NCBI RefSeq assembly: GCF_000787835.1
Contig: NZ_BBPP01000016.1
Location: forward strand, 74,272 to 124,779
Origin: Streptacidiphilus melanogenes
Lineage (GTDB): Bacteria > Actinomycetota > Actinomycetes > Streptomycetales > Streptomycetaceae
Direction of reading: 5' to 3'
DNA: 50,508 nt
The translations under genes and the position numbers were made by a program. The notes beneath the pieces are model-generated. The model did no database searches, was not told where the DNA came from, and saw only the letters and a program-made list of their open reading frames with translations. Shown piece by piece: positions 25,258 through 33,897 of this stretch (positions are counted from its first letter, which is position 1; every line of letters starts with the position of its first letter).

Positions 25258-26106
25258 GTGGCGATGCAGGCACCGGGAGAGGCCCCCGGCGGGGCAGGCG
25301 AGACGACGCCCCCCGCCGAGCCGCTCTCCTCCGCGATCGCGGAGTCGCGGGTCGACGTGCGTGCGCTGACCCGCGTGCTCTTCGAGCGCATGGCCGAACT
25401 GCCCTCAGGCTCCCCGGAGCACGAGCGCGTGCGCGCCGCCCTGATCGAGGTCAACCTGCCGCTGGTCCGCTACGCGGCGGCGCGCTTCCGCGGCCGCAGC
25501 GAGCCGATGGAGGACGTCGTCCAGGTCGGCACCATCGGGCTGATCAACGCCATCGACCGGTTCGACCTCAGTCGCGGCGTCCAGTTCCCCACCTACGCCC
25601 TGCCCACCATCCTCGGCGAGATCAAGCGCTACTTCCGCGACAACGTCCGCACCATGCACGTCCCGCGTCGACTCCAGGAGCTGTGGGTCCAGGTCAGCAG
25701 CGCGATGGAGGAGCTGACGGTCACCCACGGACGCCAGCCCAAGGTGCCCGAGATCGCCGCGTCGCTGCGCATCCCCGAGGAGGATGTGCGCGCCTGCCTC
25801 GACGCCGGCCGCGCCTACAACGCCACCTCACTGGAGGCCCAGCAGGAGCACGACGGCGGCCTCGCCCTGCTCGACCGGCTCGGCTACGAGGACGCCGCCC
25901 TCACCCATGTGGAGCATCGGGACATGGTCCGTCACCTGCTCGTGCAGCTGCCGGACCGGGAGCGACAGATTGTGATGCTGCGCTTTTTCGGCAACCTCAC
26001 CCAGTCGCAGATCTCCACCGAGCTCGGCATGTCCCAGATGCACGTGTCACGCCTGCTCGCACGGATCTTCGCCCGGTTGCGAAGCGGCAACCACTGGGAG
26101 AACTGA
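25258..26106 (+). CDS. SigB/SigF/SigG-type sigma factor
   Basis: 282 residues. All conserved sigma regions are present: region 2 ([39 protein letters not shown]), region 3 and region 4 (REIQ-like [31 protein letters not shown]). This is the stress and sporulation branch, normally held by an RsbW-type anti-sigma factor; none is encoded in this window. GTG 25258 has GAGGGG at 5-6 bases; ATG 25264 is the alternative. A close paralogue follows 239 bases downstream, as sigF and sigN lie together in Streptomyces. Confidence 0.93.
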   Translation: MAMQAPGEAPGGAGETTPPAEPLSSAIAESRVDVRALTRVLFERMAELPSGSPEHERVRAALIEVNLPLVRYAAARFRGRSEPMEDVVQVGTIGLINAIDRFDLSRGVQFPTYALPTILGEIKRYFRDNVRTMHVPRRLQELWVQVSSAMEELTVTHGRQPKVPEIAASLRIPEEDVRACLDAGRAYNATSLEAQQEHDGGLALLDRLGYEDAALTHVEHRDMVRHLLVQLPDRERQIVMLRFFGNLTQSQISTELGMSQMHVSRLLARIFARLRSGNHWEN

Positions 26107-26253
26107 GGCCTCCTCAGGCGCACGCCCCCTCGCCTCACGCCGATCGCTCTGCGTAGTCGAGTGTCCGTCATATGCCGTAATAGTCCTACTGATCAACCTG
26201 GGAAATCGCTCCTGACAGCACGTTGCCGCCGCGTGACATCTGGCCCTCTCGTG

Positions 26254-26279
26254 GTTTGCCGGGGATGCTGTGCCGGTAT
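26254..26279 (+). promoter_or_regulatory. SigB-type promoter ahead of the second sigma gene
   Basis: GTTT (26254-26257) and CGGTAT (26274-26279) are 16 bases apart, close to the GTTT-N14-16-GGGTAT pattern read by SigB-class sigma factors. The leader would be about 60 bases. It suggests auto- or cross-regulation by this family. Confidence 0.5.
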
Positions 26280-26345
26280 CCCAGTGGAGGTACGGAGTCG
26301 TCGGCATGTCGACTCATCGATGGCTGAGTTGAAGGGGGTTGCAGC

Positions 26346-27233
26346 GTGTCCGAGGCACTCGTCCATGAGGCGCACGGCGCAGACGACGCTCTTGTCCACG
26401 GCGCCGTGGTCCTTCCCGCCCAGCGGGCGACCGCTCAGGCGGTCGTTCCGGCGGCCGCTCCGGCAGAGGACGGGCTCGACACCCGCACCCTCTCCCGGTC
26501 GCTCTTCCTGCGGTTCGCGGAGCTCACATCGGAGCACCCCGACTACGCGTACGTGCGGAACACGTTGATCGAACTCAACCTGCCGCTGGTCCGCTACGCG
26601 GCCGCGCGCTTCCGCAGCCGCAACGAACCGATGGAGGACATCGTCCAGGTCGGCACGATCGGCCTGATCAAGGCCATCGACCGGTTCGACCACGACCGCG
26701 GCGTGGAGTTCCCCACCTTCGCGATGCCGACGATCATCGGCGAGATCAAGCGTTTCTTCCGCGACACCAGCTGGTCGGTGCGCGTTCCGCGCCGCCTGCA
26801 GGAGCTGCGCCTGGCCCTCACCAAGGCCGGCGACGACCTCAGCCAGCGGCTGGACCGCAGCCCGACCGTCCCCGAGCTCGCCGAGTGCCTCGGCGTCAGC
26901 GAGGAGGAGGTCGTCGAGGGCCTCGCCGTCGGCAACGCCTACACGGCGTCCTCGCTCGACAGCACGCCCTCCGAGGAGGACGGCGACGGCCCCCTCGCGG
27001 AGCGCCTCGGCTACGAGGACGCGGCGATGGAGGGCGTCGAGTACCGCGAGGCCCTGAAGCCCCTGCTCGCGCGGCTGCCCGCACGCGAACGGCGGATCAT
27101 CATGCTGCGGTTCTTCGGGAACATGACGCAGTCACAGATCGGCGAGGAGATCGGCATCTCCCAGATGCACGTCTCCCGCCTCCTGACGCGCACCCTGGCC
27201 ACCCTCCGCGAAGGCCTGATCGCCGAGGGATAG
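26346..27233 (+). CDS. SigB/SigF/SigG-type sigma factor, paralogue of the preceding gene
   Basis: 295 residues. Region 2 ([20 protein letters not shown]), the RRLQELRLALTKAGDDL segment of region 3 and region 4 ([33 protein letters not shown]) are near-identical to the previous protein. The N-terminus and the linker before region 4 differ. This indicates an old tandem duplication. The GTG start has AAGGGGG upstream at about 8 bases. A 15-bp terminator follows. No anti-sigma or anti-anti-sigma gene adjoins. Confidence 0.93.
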   Translation: MSEALVHEAHGADDALVHGAVVLPAQRATAQAVVPAAAPAEDGLDTRTLSRSLFLRFAELTSEHPDYAYVRNTLIELNLPLVRYAAARFRSRNEPMEDIVQVGTIGLIKAIDRFDHDRGVEFPTFAMPTIIGEIKRFFRDTSWSVRVPRRLQELRLALTKAGDDLSQRLDRSPTVPELAECLGVSEEEVVEGLAVGNAYTASSLDSTPSEEDGDGPLAERLGYEDAAMEGVEYREALKPLLARLPARERRIIMLRFFGNMTQSQIGEEIGISQMHVSRLLTRTLATLREGLIAEG

Positions 27234-27237
27234 GTGC

Positions 27238-27274
27238 TCACCCCAGGGGCGCGGGCCCAGCGCCCCTGGGGTGA
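27238..27274. terminator. Bidirectional terminator between sigma and phosphatase genes
   Basis: A perfect 15-bp stem (27238-27252 and 27260-27274) with a 7-base loop, between convergent genes. Confidence 0.9.
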
Positions 27275-27277
27275 ACG

Positions 27278-28120
27278 TCAGTCCAGAAGGTTCTTCCTCA
27301 GCGCCTCGAGGTCCCCCTGTGCAAGTCCCAGCCCCTCGCGCAGGAACGCGTCGAAGCTGGGCCAGCCGGCCTCCACCGCGGCGAAGGAGGCGTCGAGGTA
27401 GGCGCGGTCCGCGTGCATGACGGGGCGCATCAGCTCGGGCTCGCGCATGACGCCCTGGGTGCCGAGGTGGTCGAGGATGCGGGCGATCAGCCCGTCCGTG
27501 CGCTCGTTGGTGAGCAGGTAGTCCGCGTAGACCGTCTCGCGGTCCACACCGAGGGCGGTGAGGACGATCGCCGCCGTCCAGCCCGTGCGGTCCTTGCCGG
27601 CCGTGCAGTGGAAGAAGAGCGGCAGGTTCTCGGGGCGGGCCAGCGCCTTGACCGTCGCGGCGAAGCGCCCGCGGATCTCGGGGTCGGTGACGAACCACCC
27701 GTACATCGAGACCATCATCCGCTGTGCGCCGCCGTCGCCGAGCAGGTCGCGCTGGGCGTCGCCGTCCTGCGCGGCGAGCGTGTCGCGGAGCGAGGCGTAG
27801 ATGTCGTGGTCGGTGGCGAAGACGGGCTGGGCCTCCAGCTCGACGCCGGCGGGGAGCCGGTCCGCGCCGTTCTCGACGACCTCGTTCGTGCCGCGCAGGT
27901 CGATCACGTGGCGCAGGCCCAGGCCCTCAAGGACGGCGAGGTCCTCGTCCGTGGCCCGGTGCAGCGCGTCACCGCGCAGCGCGACGCCCAAGCGGACCGT
28001 CCGACCGTCTGCGGTGCGGTATCCGCCCAGGTCACGAGCGTTCACGGCGCACTGCAGCCCGAGGCTGCGCCCGGGGGCGCGGTCGGTGCCGGTGTCGACG
28101 ACGCGGTCCTGCTGGGTCAC
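27278..28120 (-). CDS. Tyrosine/dual-specificity protein phosphatase, MptpB-like
   Basis: 280 residues, cytosolic. The C(X)5R active site with its flanking lysine is clear in HCTAGKDRTG (about residue 170), and the N-terminal NARDLGGYRTADG is the signature of the Y_phosphatase3 / MptpB family, which dephosphorylates tyrosine, threonine or phosphoinositides. GTG 28120 follows GAGGGAG; the longer frame extends only into the promoter region. It faces the terminator it shares with the sigma gene. Confidence 0.92.
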   Translation of the reverse strand: MTQQDRVVDTGTDRAPGRSLGLQCAVNARDLGGYRTADGRTVRLGVALRGDALHRATDEDLAVLEGLGLRHVIDLRGTNEVVENGADRLPAGVELEAQPVFATDHDIYASLRDTLAAQDGDAQRDLLGDGGAQRMMVSMYGWFVTDPEIRGRFAATVKALARPENLPLFFHCTAGKDRTGWTAAIVLTALGVDRETVYADYLLTNERTDGLIARILDHLGTQGVMREPELMRPVMHADRAYLDASFAAVEAGWPSFDAFLREGLGLAQGDLEALRKNLLD

Positions 28121-28237
28121 ATCGGCTCCCTCGGGTCGGGACGAACGTTTCTTCGTGCAATCGTTCGCCAGTGTAGGCACCCGCCGAGGCCGCGCCGAAG
28201 GGTGTCTTCCTGACCTGATGACCCGTCAGTAAACTGG

Positions 28238-28251
28238 CGTCTCCGGAGACG
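28238..28251. promoter_or_regulatory. 14-base palindrome before the lipoprotein gene
   Basis: The self-complementary CGTCTCCGGAGACG lies 20 bases before the ATG at 28272 and next to its SD (GGGGAGG). It could be an operator or an RNA hairpin masking the SD. Confidence 0.3.
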
Positions 28252-28271
28252 GGGCGGGGAGGCGGTCGGCG

Positions 28272-29030
28272 ATGGCGCGTACCACGAAGGGGCTGGTGAT
28301 CGGCGGGTTGCTCGGTGCCACGGTGCTGGCCCTCGCGGGTTGCGGAGCGGACCGCGGAAGCTCGGTCGCGCTCGACGACGCTCCCGCGCCGGCCGCGACG
28401 ACGCCCTCCCAGGGTGGCGTGGTCTTCGTCCCGCTCGACCCGCACACGTCGACGCGCGCTTCGTCGGCGCCCGGCCCGGCGGACGCGACCGGCACGAAGG
28501 GCGGGGCGGACACCTCGGGCACGCCCGGCGCCCCGGCCTCAACGCCCGGGACCCCGGGGGCGGGCGGCGGCACAGGCGGTGGCGGCGGCACAGGTACGGG
28601 CTCAGGTACGGGCGCGGGCAGCGGCGGCACGCCGAGCAGCCCTCCGGCCCAGGGCGGCGGCCACGGAGGGACCGGGGGAAGCACCGGCGGCGGAGCCACC
28701 GGCGGTACGGGCACACCGCCGCCGCAGACGCCCGCCAGTCTCGCGGTCACGGCGCTGCAGACCGCCGACACCGCTCAGCGCTGGTGCCAGAAGGTCACGC
28801 TCACGCTCGCCAACAGCGGCGACCGCGCCGCCACCGGCGGCACGGTGACCTTCGCCACACACGTCATCGGCGCACTCGGCGTCGACTGGTGGACCTACCG
28901 GACGAGCCAGCCGCTGGCCGCGCCCGTCGCCGGGCACGCGAGCGCCGACGAGAGCTGGACCATCTGCCTGGACGCGTGGCGCGTCCCACTCGGCATGCAC
29001 CTGGAGACCCGGGCGGCGACCCTCGGCTGA
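28272..29030 (+). CDS. Lipoprotein with Gly/Thr-rich linker
   Basis: 252 residues. The signal peptide ends in the lipobox LALAGC (lipidated Cys24), so the protein is anchored outside the membrane. About 110 low-complexity residues (Gly, Thr, Pro, Ser) form a wall-spanning linker. The C-terminal 95 residues (VTALQTADTAQRWCQKVTLT ... SWTICLDAWRVP) look like a small beta-sandwich with two cysteines, related to cellulose-binding-like folds. No enzyme motif. It diverges from the phosphatase gene. Confidence 0.7.
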   Translation: MARTTKGLVIGGLLGATVLALAGCGADRGSSVALDDAPAPAATTPSQGGVVFVPLDPHTSTRASSAPGPADATGTKGGADTSGTPGAPASTPGTPGAGGGTGGGGGTGTGSGTGAGSGGTPSSPPAQGGGHGGTGGSTGGGATGGTGTPPPQTPASLAVTALQTADTAQRWCQKVTLTLANSGDRAATGGTVTFATHVIGALGVDWWTYRTSQPLAAPVAGHASADESWTICLDAWRVPLGMHLETRAATLG

Positions 29031-29067
29031 GCCGGTACGAACGCCTGTGTGCTGACGGGAACGGTGC

Positions 29068-29265
29068 TTACTTGAACGCGAGGTAGACGACGCCGATCAC
29101 GACCACCAGGCCGATGATCACCGCGGCGGCGATGACGCCGGTGCGGCGCGTCTCGCTGGGCGCGGTCGCCGGCTGGACCACGGGCTCGTCGACGAAGGCG
29201 CGGAACATCTGCGTGCTCGCCGAGGTGTCCTCGTTCGAGGGCTGGTAGTTCTGGTAGTTCGACAT
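29068..29265 (-). CDS. Small C-tail-anchored membrane protein
   Basis: 65 residues. A Gln/Asn/Ser-rich polar N-terminus (MSNYQNYQPSNEDTSAST) is followed by one C-terminal membrane helix (VIAAAVIIGLVVVIGVVYLAF). ATG 29265 has AGGG a few bases upstream. The frame continues far upstream as a shadow of the aldo/keto reductase gene. Function unknown. Confidence 0.6.
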   Translation of the reverse strand: MSNYQNYQPSNEDTSASTQMFRAFVDEPVVQPATAPSETRRTGVIAAAVIIGLVVVIGVVYLAFK

Positions 29266-29406
29266 GTGCCCTGACTCTAGCCAATGACGACCGGAAGCTG
29301 GACCCCCGAATGTCGCAGCTCTGTGACAGAAACCCCGGATTTCGCGTGGAGAAGTCGTGCGGCGTGTCGGGGAACACGTCCTCACTCGCATGTCGTTGAG
29401 CACGGC

Positions 29407-30360
29407 ATGACCTCCTCCGCACGTGTGCAGCTCGGCAGCTCCGACCTCTCCGTCTTCCCGCTCAACCTCGGCGGCAACGTCTTCGGCTGGTCCGCCGACC
29501 GCGATCAGTCCTTCGCCGTCCTCGACGCCTACACCGCCGCCGGCGGCAACTTCGTCGACACCGCCGACGTCTACTCGGCCTGGGTCCCCGGTCACACCGG
29601 CGGCGAGTCCGAGACGATCATCGGCGCCTGGACGGCCGCCCGGGACAACCGCGACGACGTCGTCATCGCCACCAAGCTCGGGGCACACCCGCAGTTCCAG
29701 GGCCTGCGGGCCGACAACATCACCGCCGCCGCGGAGGCCTCGCTGAAGCGTCTCGGCACGGACCGGATCGACCTGCTCTACACGCACTTCGACGACGAGT
29801 CCACGCCGGTCGAGGAGATCATGACCGCGCTGGACGCCCTGGTCCGGGCGGGCAAGGTCCGCCAGATCGCCGCGTCCAACATCTCTCCGGCCCGGCTGCG
29901 CGCCTCCATGCAGTTCGCCCGCCGTGAGGGCCTGGCCGAGTACGTCGCACTGCAGCCGCACTACAACCTGATGTCGCGCGACACGTACGAGGGCGAACTG
30001 GCGGACGTCGCGTCCGAGTACGGGCTCTCCGGGGTTCCCTACTACGCCCTGGCCGCAGGCTTCCTGACGGGCAAGTACCGCGCCGGTGGCCAGAAGGTCG
30101 ACAGCGTGCGCGCGAGCGGCGCCGAGAAGCACGCCGCCAGCGAGCGGGGCCGGCAGGTCCTCGCCGCGCTGGACGCGACCGCCGAGGCGCACGGCGTCGC
30201 GGTCGCCACCGTCGCCTTGGCGTGGCTCGCCGCGCAGCCCACCATCGCTGCGCCGATCGCCTCCGCCCGCACCGTCGAGCAGCTGGCCGACCTGGTCGCC
30301 TTCCCCGAGCTCACGCTGACGCAGGCCGAGCTGGACGCGCTGACCGCGGCCTCCGCCTGA
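29407..30360 (+). CDS. Aldo/keto reductase
   Basis: NADPH-dependent reduction of aldehydes or ketones; cytosolic (alpha/beta)8 barrel. 317 residues. The catalytic tetrad is visible: Asp and Tyr in DTADVYSAW, Lys in IATKLG and His in LLYTHFDD. The segment GKVRQIAASNISPARL is also typical. It belongs to the oxidoreductase/Tas-like branch with unknown substrate. ATG 29407 is taken where homology starts. The last A of its TGA is the first base of the next gene. Confidence 0.92.
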   Translation: MTSSARVQLGSSDLSVFPLNLGGNVFGWSADRDQSFAVLDAYTAAGGNFVDTADVYSAWVPGHTGGESETIIGAWTAARDNRDDVVIATKLGAHPQFQGLRADNITAAAEASLKRLGTDRIDLLYTHFDDESTPVEEIMTALDALVRAGKVRQIAASNISPARLRASMQFARREGLAEYVALQPHYNLMSRDTYEGELADVASEYGLSGVPYYALAAGFLTGKYRAGGQKVDSVRASGAEKHAASERGRQVLAALDATAEAHGVAVATVALAWLAAQPTIAAPIASARTVEQLADLVAFPELTLTQAELDALTAASA

Positions 30361-31010
30361 TGCCGCAGGTCCGGCCGCTCACTCCGGAGTCGCTCGCCGA
30401 GGAGCTCGCGGAGCGGATCGCCGCGCTGGCGACAGCCGGCTCCGAGGAGGGCCGGACCTGGACCAGGGTCGCCGTGGACGGCGCGGACGCCGCCCGTCCC
30501 GGCGACCTCGCGGACGCGCTCGTCGAGCCGCTGCGGCTGCGCGGGCGGCCCGTCCAGCGGATCCGCGCACGGGACTTCCTGCGGCCCGCGTCGCTGCGCT
30601 TCGAGTACGGTCACCACGACCCGGACGCCTACCTGGACCGCTGGCTGGACGCGGGTGCCCTCTTCCGTGAGGTCTTCGACCCGCTGGAGCCCGGAGGCTC
30701 GGGCCTGGTCCTGCCGACGCTCTGGGATCCGGTCACCGACCGCGCCACGCGCGCGGAGCGCGTCCCGCTGGCCCCCGGCGGGGTGCTGGTCCTCGACGGC
30801 CCTCTGCTGCTGGGCCGCTGGTTCCCGCTCGACCTGGCGGTCCACCTGCGGCTGACCCCGGCCGCGCTGGAGCGCCGCACACCGGAGGCCGAGCGGTGGA
30901 CCCTGTCCGCCTTCGCCCGCTACCAGGCGGAGATCCGCCCCGAGGAGTCCGCCGACATGACCGTGCGGGCCGACGATCCTCGTCGGCCCGCACTGGTCGT
31001 CAACGTGTGA
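30360..31010 (+). CDS. Uridine kinase-like protein without a usable Walker A lysine
   Basis: 216 residues. It matches actinobacterial proteins annotated as uridine kinase, including RIRARDFLRPASLRFEYG and LVLDGPLLLGRWFPLD (Walker B-like strand with Asp). Where a P-loop GxxxxGK(S/T) is expected, the sequence reads VDGADAARPGDL, without Lys. True kinase activity is therefore uncertain; a pseudokinase or sensor role is possible. The start overlaps the reductase stop by one base (TGATG), so the two are made together. Confidence 0.7.
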   Translation: MPQVRPLTPESLAEELAERIAALATAGSEEGRTWTRVAVDGADAARPGDLADALVEPLRLRGRPVQRIRARDFLRPASLRFEYGHHDPDAYLDRWLDAGALFREVFDPLEPGGSGLVLPTLWDPVTDRATRAERVPLAPGGVLVLDGPLLLGRWFPLDLAVHLRLTPAALERRTPEAERWTLSAFARYQAEIRPEESADMTVRADDPRRPALVVNV

Positions 31011-31013
31011 CGG

Positions 31014-31430
31014 TCACTGCCTCGGGATGGTGGCGTACTGCACCGGCAGCTGCGCGGTGCAGAACGCGCAGCGGCTGGCGGCCGCCGGGATGGAGCTCAG
31101 GCACTCCGGGCAGTCCTTCTTCGGCGCGTCCACGTCCGCCTTCGTCGAGAAGCGGGTCGTCAGCTTGGTGACCGGCAGCACGACGAGGAAGTAGACGACC
31201 GCTGCGGTGATCAGGAAGCTCAACGCCACGTTGATGAAGTCGCCGTACTGGAAGTGGTGCCAGGACTTCGCGGCAAGGTCGTTGTTCTTGCCGCCGAAGA
31301 GGCCGATCAGCGGCGTCAGGAAGTCCTTGACGAACCCCTGCACCACGCCGGTGAACGCCGCACCGATGACGACACCCACGGCCAGGTCGACCACATTGCC
31401 GCGGAGCAGAAACTTCCGGAAACCCTTCAT
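31014..31430 (-). CDS. mscL: Large-conductance mechanosensitive channel with C-terminal zinc ribbon
   Basis: 138 residues. The pentameric channel opens under membrane tension to release solutes on osmotic downshock. The start MKGFRKFLLRGNVVDLAVG and pore helix VIGAAFTGVVQGFVKDFLTP are textbook; TM2 is VALSFLITAAVVYFLVVLPV. The cytoplasmic tail has CPECLSSIPAAASRCAFCTA, two CxxC pairs expected to bind zinc, as in many actinobacterial MscL. A hairpin lies 11 bases before the start and no SD is visible. Confidence 0.96.
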   Translation of the reverse strand: MKGFRKFLLRGNVVDLAVGVVIGAAFTGVVQGFVKDFLTPLIGLFGGKNNDLAAKSWHHFQYGDFINVALSFLITAAVVYFLVVLPVTKLTTRFSTKADVDAPKKDCPECLSSIPAAASRCAFCTAQLPVQYATIPRQ

Positions 31431-31440
31431 GGCGGGTCAC

Positions 31441-31464
31441 CGTATCACCCATGGGGGTGATACG
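31441..31464 (-). promoter_or_regulatory. Palindrome between the exporter gene and mscL
   Basis: CGTATCACCC (31441-31450) and GGGTGATACG (31455-31464) form a perfect 10-bp inverted repeat with a 4-base spacer, 3 bases past the exporter stop and 11 bases before mscL. It may end the exporter transcript or act as an operator for mscL. Confidence 0.5.
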
Positions 31465-31466
31465 AG

Positions 31467-33137
31467 TTACGCCGACTTGTCCGCTTCCTCCGCCGCCCGG
31501 GCCTGGATTCCGGAGACCTTGCGCAGCGGGACCTCCTTGATGATCACGGCGAGCAGGAAGGCCACCACCGCGACGCCGGAGGCGATCAGGAAGACCAGGT
31601 GCATCGAGTCGGCGAAGCCGACCTTGAAGGGCGCGGCCAGGGCGTCCGGGAGCTTCTGGATGAAGGAGGAGTCGCTCAGCACCGACGAGGAGTTCGCGCC
31701 GGACAGCGCGTGCGGGTGCTGCGCATAGGCCTGCTGGAACGCCGGGGTGTGCTGGGCCGAGGTGAAGGCCTTGGCGACGTTGTCCTTCACCGTGCTGAAC
31801 AGCACCGAGAGGAAGATCGCGGTACCGGCCGTCGCACCGAGCTGGCGGAAGAAGGTCGCCGAGGCGGTGGCCACGCCCATGTCCTGCGGCGGGACCGCGT
31901 TCTGCACGGCCAGCGTCAGCGTCTGCATGGTCAGGCCCAGGCCGACGCCGAAGACGGCCATGTAGCCCATGGTCTCCGGCAGCGGGGTGTTCCACTCCAC
32001 CCGGAAGTGGAAGAGGAGCATGGAGCCGACCATGACGGCAGTGCCGACCACCGGGTAGATCTTGTAGTGCCCGGTCCGGGCGATCAGCCGGCCGACGACG
32101 ATCGACGTGACCATCATGCCGAGCATCAGCGGCAGCATCATCAGACCGGACTTGGTCGGGCTCGCGCCCTTCACGATCTGCAGGTACTGCGGGATCATCA
32201 TCATCCCGCCGAACATCGCCATGCCGACGAGCACGGACAGCAGACTGGTCTGGCTGAAGACCTTGTTGGAGAAGAGCCGCATCGGGATCAGCGCGGCGTC
32301 GCCCATGCGGCGCTCGACCAGCAGCCAGACGACGATGCCGACGGCGCCGATCGCGTAGCAGCTCAACGAACGCGCGGAGGTCCAGCCCCAGCCCTGGCCC
32401 TGCTCGGCCACCAGCAGCAGCGGCACCACGCCGACGGCGATGGTCACCGCGCCCCACCAGTCGATCCGCTGCTCGCGGCGGACGTGCGGGACGTTCAGCA
32501 CCTTGGCGACGACGACCAGCGCGATCATGCCGATCGGCACGTTGACCAGGAAGACCCAGCGCCAGCCGGAGATGCCGAGAATCGTGGTCTGACCGGCCAG
32601 GAAGCCGCCGACCAGCGGGCCGAGCACGCTGGAGGTGGCGAAGACGGAGAGGATGTAGCCCTGGTAGCGGGCGCGTTCGCGCGGCGGCACGATGTCGCCG
32701 ATGATCGCCAGCGCCAGGGACATCAGACCACCGGCGCCCACACCCTGGAACGCCCGGAACCCGGCCAGCTCGATCATCGAGGTGGAGAAGGTGCAGGCGA
32801 TCGAGCCGACGACGAAGATGCTGATCGCCGCGAGGAAGAACGGCTTGCGGCCGTAGATGTCGGAGAGCTTGCCGTACAGCGGCGTGGCGATCGTCGAGGT
32901 GATCAGGTACGCCGTCGTGGTCCACGCCTGCTGGCTCAGACCGTGCAGGTCGTCGGCGATGGTCCGGATCGCGGTGGAGACGATGGTCTGGTCGAGCGAG
33001 GCCAGGAACATGCCCATCATCAGGCCCGACAGGATCGTCAGGATCTGGCGGTGGCTCAGTCCGGCTCTGGCCGCGGCGTCGGGTATGCCCGGCGCGGCGG
33101 CGGTGGCCGCCCCTCCGTGGCTGTTGCTGCTGCTCAC
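31467..33137 (-). CDS. MFS multidrug exporter, DHA2 (EmrB/QacA) type
   Basis: 556 residues with 14 predicted helices. The helix 1 Asp is in LASLDQTIVSTA, motif A in YGKLSDIYGRKPFFL and motif C in SSVLGPLVGGFLAGQ. It is co-transcribed with an upstream MarR gene (GTG 33137 overlaps its TGA), the standard layout for a ligand-induced drug pump. The substrate is unknown. Confidence 0.95.
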   Translation of the reverse strand: MSSSNSHGGAATAAAPGIPDAAARAGLSHRQILTILSGLMMGMFLASLDQTIVSTAIRTIADDLHGLSQQAWTTTAYLITSTIATPLYGKLSDIYGRKPFFLAAISIFVVGSIACTFSTSMIELAGFRAFQGVGAGGLMSLALAIIGDIVPPRERARYQGYILSVFATSSVLGPLVGGFLAGQTTILGISGWRWVFLVNVPIGMIALVVVAKVLNVPHVRREQRIDWWGAVTIAVGVVPLLLVAEQGQGWGWTSARSLSCYAIGAVGIVVWLLVERRMGDAALIPMRLFSNKVFSQTSLLSVLVGMAMFGGMMMIPQYLQIVKGASPTKSGLMMLPLMLGMMVTSIVVGRLIARTGHYKIYPVVGTAVMVGSMLLFHFRVEWNTPLPETMGYMAVFGVGLGLTMQTLTLAVQNAVPPQDMGVATASATFFRQLGATAGTAIFLSVLFSTVKDNVAKAFTSAQHTPAFQQAYAQHPHALSGANSSSVLSDSSFIQKLPDALAAPFKVGFADSMHLVFLIASGVAVVAFLLAVIIKEVPLRKVSGIQARAAEEADKSA

Positions 33138-33610
33138 TTGGCTGCTCCCTGCTCGGCGGTGTGGTGCCGGGCGAATTCGTCGTTCAGGCGGGACAGGAGA
33201 CGGACCAGCTGTTGGCGGTCCGCCCCGGTCCAGTTCTCCAGGAGGGCGCTGAGCTCCCGGTTGCGTTGCTCCCGGAAGGCCTCGAAGGCGGCCAGGCCGC
33301 TCGGCGAGACCGAGAGCAGCACGCCGCGCCGGTCCTCGGGGTCGGGCGTGCGCTCCACCAGGCCACGCTCGACGAGCGAGCGGACCTGACGGCTCACCGT
33401 CGACAGGTCCAGATGCGCGTCGACGGCGAGATCCGTCGCGCGCCTCGGCCCGCAGCGGACCAGAACGGCGAGCAGCACGCGGTCTCCGCCGCCGTGCTCG
33501 TCGCGTGAGCGCTGCTTGCGCGCCTGCATGAACCGGAAGAAGCGGACCAGCTCCTCACCGAGCTCCGCCGCGACCGGGTCGGACTGCTCGGCCTGGTTCG
33601 TCCGTGCCAC
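33134..33610 (-). CDS. MarR-family transcriptional regulator
   Basis: 158 residues with the winged-helix core ATDLAVDAHLDLSTVSRQVR and wing RTPDPEDRRGVLLSVS, which place it firmly in MarR. MarR dimers usually repress an adjacent exporter until a phenolic or other ligand binds. GTG 33610 follows a G-rich SD; upstream codons in the frame lack bias. It is the first gene of the operon, with a perfect palindrome 21 bases upstream. Confidence 0.93.
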   Translation of the reverse strand: MARTNQAEQSDPVAAELGEELVRFFRFMQARKQRSRDEHGGGDRVLLAVLVRCGPRRATDLAVDAHLDLSTVSRQVRSLVERGLVERTPDPEDRRGVLLSVSPSGLAAFEAFREQRNRELSALLENWTGADRQQLVRLLSRLNDEFARHHTAEQGAAK

Positions 33611-33630
33611 GACGCCCCCCGCCTCCCCAC

Positions 33631-33655
33631 TTAGTTGCTTGCTCCCAGCAACTAA
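33631..33655 (-). promoter_or_regulatory. MarR operator of the exporter operon
   Basis: TTAGTTGCT (33631-33639) and AGCAACTAA (33647-33655) form a perfect 9-bp inverted repeat with a 7-base spacer, AT-rich in this GC-rich region and just upstream of marR. This size and placement are typical of a MarR site and imply autorepression. Confidence 0.75.
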
Positions 33656-33897
33656 ATGTAGCGCACACTCGTCCGCGCAAAAACCACCTCCGGGATGACC
33701 TCGACTCGGACTCAGGTCGTAGGCGGGCCGGGGCGGGCCACCGGGCGGGCCAGGGCGGACCTTTGGCACCACGGCCCGAGGGGTCAACAGGTTGCGCTCC
33801 GGTCTCGGTCGTGTCCGAGGCGTAGTGCGGACGACCGTCCGCCTCTAGCGTGGGCCCGCACGAACCTGATCCCCTCACACCCTCCGGAGGGCTCTCT

